Part shown: positions 4,613 to 6,891 of the stretch, piece by piece
Numbering within the stretch: the stretch's first letter is position 1
Layout: every line of letters starts with the position of its first letter
From: CAYQFQ01 sp964416925
Lineage (GTDB): Bacteria; Patescibacteriota; Minisyncoccia; Phycocordibacterales; GWA1-40-21
Length of the DNA: 6,891 nt
Assembly (NCBI GenBank): GCA_964416925.1
Contig: CAYQFQ010000035.1
Location: 1-6,891 of the forward strand
Direction of reading: 5' to 3'
Notes under the pieces: generated by a model
Seen by the model: only the letters and a program-made list of their open reading frames with translations
Told to the model about the DNA's origin: nothing
Database searches by the model: none
Made by a program: the position numbers and the translations under genes

Positions 4613-4619
4613 AATAATT

Positions 4620-4886
4620 ATGCCAATAACATCATCAGCTAAAAAAGCTCTCAGAGTTTCAAGAAGAAAGAGAGTTTTTAACATCAGAAGTAAGGCTTCA
4701 TACGAAGAAGTCATCAAGAAAATAAAGAAGTTAGTCAAGGATAACAAGATAAAGGAAGCGGTAAAAGAACTTCCACTAGCTTACAAAGCAATAGACAAGG
4801 CTTGTAAAACAGATATCTTAAAGAAAAATACTGCTTCAAGAAAGAAATCAAGATTGACCATATTTGTGAATAAGGCTTCTAAATAG
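4620..4886 (+). CDS. rpsT: 30S ribosomal protein S20
   Basis: This 88-residue, very Lys/Arg-rich, helical protein binds 16S rRNA in the small subunit. The order is typical of bS20: MPITSSAKKALRVSRRKRVFN, with the conserved SAKKALR and RxxRNxxxKS-like segment (RVFNIRSKAS), then two long helices. The C-terminal part, ending KNTASRKKSRLTIFVNKASK, corresponds to the family's conserved 'hkNaAaRkKSrL' end. Length is normal (85-90). The gene is monocistronic, with a -10 box directly upstream and a terminator directly downstream. It is divergent from ruvA over a 123-bp gap. Confidence 0.95.
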   Translation: MPITSSAKKALRVSRRKRVFNIRSKASYEEVIKKIKKLVKDNKIKEAVKELPLAYKAIDKACKTDILKKNTASRKKSRLTIFVNKASK

Positions 4887-4893
4887 CAAGATT

Positions 4894-4922
4894 AAAAAAT
4901 CGCACTGCAAGTGCGGTTTTTT
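4894..4922. terminator. Bidirectional intrinsic terminator between rpsT and the membrane protein
   Basis: The arms AAAAAATCGCACT (4894-4906) and AGTGCGGTTTTTT (4910-4922) form a 13-bp stem with one T·G pair and a three-base loop GCA. Six T's end it on the plus strand and six on the minus strand, so it can serve both convergent genes. Confidence 0.9.
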
Positions 4923-4935
4923 AATTGGGTGTTTT

Positions 4936-5547
4936 TTAAAATATTGTATTGAGTGTGAAAGAAAACAAAAGGCCAAGCAAAATAAATATTGAAGTAATAA
5001 AAATAATTCCAGAAAAACCAGGAAGAGATAATTGTTGTTGTTTTTTGTTAGCGGATTTAAAACGGATTTGATATAGAAGTTGGCCTATTGGAATCCCGAT
5101 TACAAACCAGAAGACAAAAGAGATAACCCACCCCCAACTAGCGGGTGTTGAAACAAACATGTCTACATTAATGAACATCGCATTGTTTCCCATGAAGTGA
5201 CCGATAATATATAGAGGTATATTATAAAAACCAAGGATAAACCAACCAAAGATTGGAATAATAGCAACAAATATTGGGCCGAAAGCACAAGTTATAGCAC
5301 CGAGTAGTTTGTAATATGATTTTAAGTTACCAACGGATTCATATCTTATTAATAACTTACCAAGACTTAGAAGCATAATCACTCCAATTGAAAGACCGAT
5401 AATCAATAACCATGCAGAGGTCGGTATGCTAGATATATTTAATCCTCCTTTAGAATAGATACCTATTATGTTGTAAGTTACCCAACAAAGGATAATTACT
5501 AAGAATGTTAAAAGTGCTATTGTTTTGAAATTTAATTTGTCGTTCAT
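4936..5547 (-). CDS. Polytopic membrane protein of unknown function
   Basis: I do not recognise this 203-residue protein. Hydrophobic segments are at about residues 9-30, 45-66, 80-100 (AITCAFGPIFVAIIPIFGWFI), 103-118, 138-158 (WGWVISFVFWFVIGIPIGQLL) and 178-200, giving five or six membrane helices. Short polar links include a basic, Gln-rich stretch (RFKSANKKQQQLSLPG) before the last helix, probably cytoplasmic. No enzyme or transporter motif is visible. The start at 5547 is supported by an extended -10 box 7 nt upstream and by a polar N-terminus (MNDKLNFK). It lies 23 bp downstream of tRNA-Arg on the same strand and ends at a bidirectional terminator. Confidence 0.75.
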   Translation of the reverse strand: MNDKLNFKTIALLTFLVIILCWVTYNIIGIYSKGGLNISSIPTSAWLLIIGLSIGVIMLLSLGKLLIRYESVGNLKSYYKLLGAITCAFGPIFVAIIPIFGWFILGFYNIPLYIIGHFMGNNAMFINVDMFVSTPASWGWVISFVFWFVIGIPIGQLLYQIRFKSANKKQQQLSLPGFSGIIFITSIFILLGLLFSFTLNTIF

Positions 5548-5554
5548 TTTTCAA

Positions 5555-5563
5555 ATTGTATCA
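5555..5563 (-). promoter_or_regulatory. Extended -10 promoter of the polytopic membrane protein
   Basis: The minus strand reads TG-A-TACAAT, 7 bases before the ATG at 5547. It lies in the 23-bp gap after the tRNA. It fits a leaderless start. Confidence 0.6.
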
Positions 5564-5570
5564 TATTTTG

Positions 5571-5642
5571 TCCTCCCGGTTGGAATCGAACCAACATTGC
5601 AAGCTTCGCAAGCCTGCGTCCTATCCATTGAACGACGAGAGG
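5571..5642 (-). tRNA. tRNA-Arg (anticodon GCG)
   Basis: A complete 72-nt cloverleaf is seen. The acceptor stem CCTCTCG pairs with CGGGAGG (one T·G), with discriminator A. The D-arm stem GTTC pairs with GGAC, with GG in the loop. The anticodon stem CAGGC pairs with GCTTG (one G·T) around the loop TTGCGAA, giving anticodon GCG. The T-arm is GTTGG-TTCGATT-CCAAC. The 3' CCA is not encoded: the bases after the discriminator are CAAA, so a CCA-adding enzyme is needed. The GCG anticodon reads CGC and CGU. Most bacteria use ACG, edited to ICG, for the CGN box. CGA codons occur in the Mur ligase gene, so another tRNA-Arg must exist. Confidence 0.93.
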
Positions 5643-5651
5643 AATGAGAAG

Positions 5652-5660
5652 ACTTTAGCA
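5652..5660 (-). promoter_or_regulatory. Possible extended -10 of tRNA-Arg
   Basis: The minus strand reads TG-C-TAAAGT, 9 bases before the mature 5' end of the tRNA. It is a partial match to TGnTATAAT and may instead be chance. No terminator separates the upstream PH-like gene, so read-through is possible. Confidence 0.35.
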
Positions 5661-5728
5661 CATTTCATCGTGAATTACGAAATTAGTTATCCTAATACCA
5701 AAATCACTTTTAATTGTTTACCTAAAAT

Positions 5729-6190
5729 CTAAAATCCCAGAAAATCCATAATCTTATGGGTGAGAGGCTCAGCCATTTCTTTCTCTGTAATAAAGTTTAA
5801 TATGTAAACACGTAGTTCCGATGGATCAACTGTTTCAATCTCAATAACGGTAAGAGGAAGAATTTGTCTTTTAGATTTTAAAATAAGTTTAGGTTCTGAG
5901 TCGTTATGAGTAATCCAGAAAGATTCAAGTTCAGAATATGGGTGTAAATAAGTATCGAGTATTATACCCCTTTCATTAACAGTGCATTCCATTACTTTTG
6001 GTTCTCTTACAACAAAAATCATCAATGTTGCAACAGAAATAAGGATTAGAACGGCAAATAGAAAATTTTGTAGAAATATAGCAATGACTATTATTGCGAT
6101 TGTAATAATCCCTACAGCCCAGTACCAATCGGTACTTCTTTTCTTTTCTTTATATTCTAGAGTGTTCCATTTAAAGTTTTGTGTTTCCAT
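5729..6190 (-). CDS. Two-helix membrane protein with a PH-like cytoplasmic domain
   Basis: This 153-residue protein starts with a polar segment ending in EYKEKKRSTDWYWA. Two adjacent membrane helices follow at about residues 24-60 (AVGIITIAIIVIAIF, then NFLFAVLILISVATLMIFVV). The C-terminal domain (65-153) looks beta-rich: VMECTVNERGIILDTYLHPYSELESFWI, then PKLILKSKRQILPLTVIEI, closed by a helix (ITEKEMAEPLTHKIMDFLGF). This layout, a short helical hairpin plus a bacterial-PH-like domain, is one I associate with conserved hypothetical proteins of CPR genomes. Its function is unknown and no catalytic motif is seen. The start at 6190 is supported by an extended -10 box 6 nt upstream. It is divergent from tpiA across 57 bp. 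Confidence 0.75.
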   Translation of the reverse strand: METQNFKWNTLEYKEKKRSTDWYWAVGIITIAIIVIAIFLQNFLFAVLILISVATLMIFVVREPKVMECTVNERGIILDTYLHPYSELESFWITHNDSEPKLILKSKRQILPLTVIEIETVDPSELRVYILNFITEKEMAEPLTHKIMDFLGF

Positions 6191-6196
6191 GTCATT

Positions 6197-6205
6197 ATTA
6201 TATCA
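6197..6205 (-). promoter_or_regulatory. Extended -10 promoter of the PH-like gene
   Basis: The minus strand reads TG-A-TATAAT, a perfect extended -10, 6 bases before the ATG at 6190. No Shine-Dalgarno is present. Confidence 0.65.
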
Positions 6206-6230
6206 GTATATATTAGTTTATTAAAGTAAA

Positions 6231-6239
6231 TGATATAAT
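6231..6239 (+). promoter_or_regulatory. Extended -10 promoter of tpiA
   Basis: TG-A-TATAAT, a perfect extended -10, lies 8 bases before the ATG at 6248. No Shine-Dalgarno is present. It is back-to-back with the PH-like gene's promoter in a 57-bp gap. Confidence 0.65.
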
Positions 6240-6247
6240 CCATATTG

Positions 6248-6891
6248 ATGAAAAATACTAAAAAGATTTTAATTGCAAATTGGAAGATGAATCCGGATAC
6301 TGTTACGGAAGCTGTTAGACTTGCAGAAGAAAACAAGAGAGCAATGAAAAACAAAAAGAGGATTGAACTCGTGGTTTGTCCTCCACATATTTTTATTTCT
6401 GAGATTTCAAATGTATTTCAAAATCTAAAAAACGTTCATTTAGGTGCACAAGATGTTTTTGGTGGTGAAAGCAAATCGATGACGGGAGAAATAGGTACAG
6501 AGATGCTCATAAATTCGAAAGTCCAATATACACTCGTTGGTCACTCATCTAGACGGGGTCTTTGCGAAACCGATGAAGTTGTAGCAGAAAAAGTGTTAGG
6601 AATTATTAAATCTGGTATGAAAGCTGTTGTTTGTATCGGGGAAAATGAAAGAAATGAGAATGGTCAATTCTATAATTTTGTAAAAGAGCAACTAGAAAGG
6701 AGTTTATTCAAGTTAAAAAAGATTGATCTGAAGAAATTGATCATTGCTTATGAGCCTGTTTGGGCTATTGGAAAGAAAGATACTGAGGCAATGAAACCAG
6801 AGGATGTTCATGAGATGGTTATTTTCATAAGAAAAGTTTTGACTGATAAATACGGAGCAGAACTAGCTTCGTTAATTCCAATATTGTATGG
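6248..6891 (+). CDS. tpiA: Triosephosphate isomerase, 5' part (runs off right edge)
   Basis: The first 214 residues of a TIM barrel enzyme interconverting dihydroxyacetone phosphate and glyceraldehyde 3-phosphate. The full family length is about 250, so about 35-40 residues lie beyond the edge, and the frame ends inside the LYGG phosphate-binding motif. Catalytic N11 and K13 (ANWKMN), the electrophile H99 (VGHS) and the base E169 (AYEPVWAIG) are all present. Two differences stand out. The near-invariant Glu of GHSERR is Ser101 (GHSSRR, codon TCT). The C-terminal hinge of catalytic loop 6, usually T-G-K/T, reads K-K-D with an extended stretch before KPEDVHEMV. Both flanks are otherwise normal (LGAQDV, TGEIGTEML, AVVCIGE), so this is more likely a lineage variant than a dead gene. 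The start is supported by a -10 box 8 nt upstream. Confidence 0.95.
   Translation, partial: MKNTKKILIANWKMNPDTVTEAVRLAEENKRAMKNKKRIELVVCPPHIFISEISNVFQNLKNVHLGAQDVFGGESKSMTGEIGTEMLINSKVQYTLVGHSSRRGLCETDEVVAEKVLGIIKSGMKAVVCIGENERNENGQFYNFVKEQLERSLFKLKKIDLKKLIIAYEPVWAIGKKDTEAMKPEDVHEMVIFIRKVLTDKYGAELASLIPILY

Noticed and set aside
5682..5696. ATTAG/CTAAT inverted repeat upstream of tRNA-Arg as a terminator for the PH-like gene
   Set aside because: The stem is only five AT-rich pairs with no T-tract; it is expected by chance in this composition.
5982..6354. Open frames antisense to the PH-like gene and to the tpiA start
   Set aside because: They conflict with two genes that have good -10 boxes at their starts, and their products look like random hydrophobic translations.
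262..6891. Recoded TGA (genetic code 25, as in some CPR groups)
   Set aside because: All recognised proteins are full length without internal TGA, and stops are TAA or TAG; there is no sign of TGA as glycine.

Overview
The window looks like a piece of a small, AT-rich genome of the Candidate Phyla Radiation (Patescibacteria, probably Parcubacteria-like). Gene-body stretches counted by hand are about 30% GC. The genes are short and standalone, divergent promoter gaps are only about 50-125 bp, the tRNA lacks an encoded CCA, and several proteins (trimmed MurE-like ligase, Fpg with an N-terminal insertion and C-x2-H zinc knuckle, short-tailed PH-like membrane protein) resemble CPR versions of their families. 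No in-frame TGA was needed, so standard bacterial code fits. The lineage is inferred from protein character, not from a marker tree.

Layout. Left edge: 5' part of a DoxX-like membrane protein (-), divergent from a SpoU/TrmH-type RNA methyltransferase (+), followed by a MurE-like Mur ligase (+). Then a 74-aa orphan gene (+) of clearly higher GC, with its own promoter, a strong Shine-Dalgarno and a textbook terminator. A 307-bp gene-free stretch (2389-2695) holds that terminator, three tandem copies of an imperfect hairpin repeat, and a perfect 11-bp inverted repeat whose 3' arm touches the fpg start codon. After fpg (+) comes a perfect three-way-junction inverted repeat, then a small single-pass membrane protein (+). 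It converges on ruvA (-) through a shared hairpin. ruvA is divergent from rpsT (+), which converges on an unknown polytopic membrane protein (-) through a bidirectional terminator. Upstream of that lie tRNA-Arg(GCG) (-) and a PH-like membrane protein (-), the latter divergent from tpiA (+), which runs off the right edge.

Functionally this is mostly housekeeping: RNA modification, peptidoglycan precursor synthesis, base-excision repair (Fpg), Holliday-junction processing (RuvA), the ribosome (S20), decoding (tRNA-Arg) and glycolysis (TIM). There is no obvious multi-gene accessory system.

The most interesting signals are non-coding. (1) Eight genes have a -10 box, often extended TGnTATAAT, ending only 6-9 nt before the start codon and no Shine-Dalgarno, which predicts leaderless mRNAs; the 74-aa orphan and the small membrane protein are the Shine-Dalgarno exceptions. 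(2) A structured repeat family with ACCC...AAAT / ATTT...GGGT outer arms and variable inner hairpins flanks fpg on both sides, with compensatory base changes between copies.
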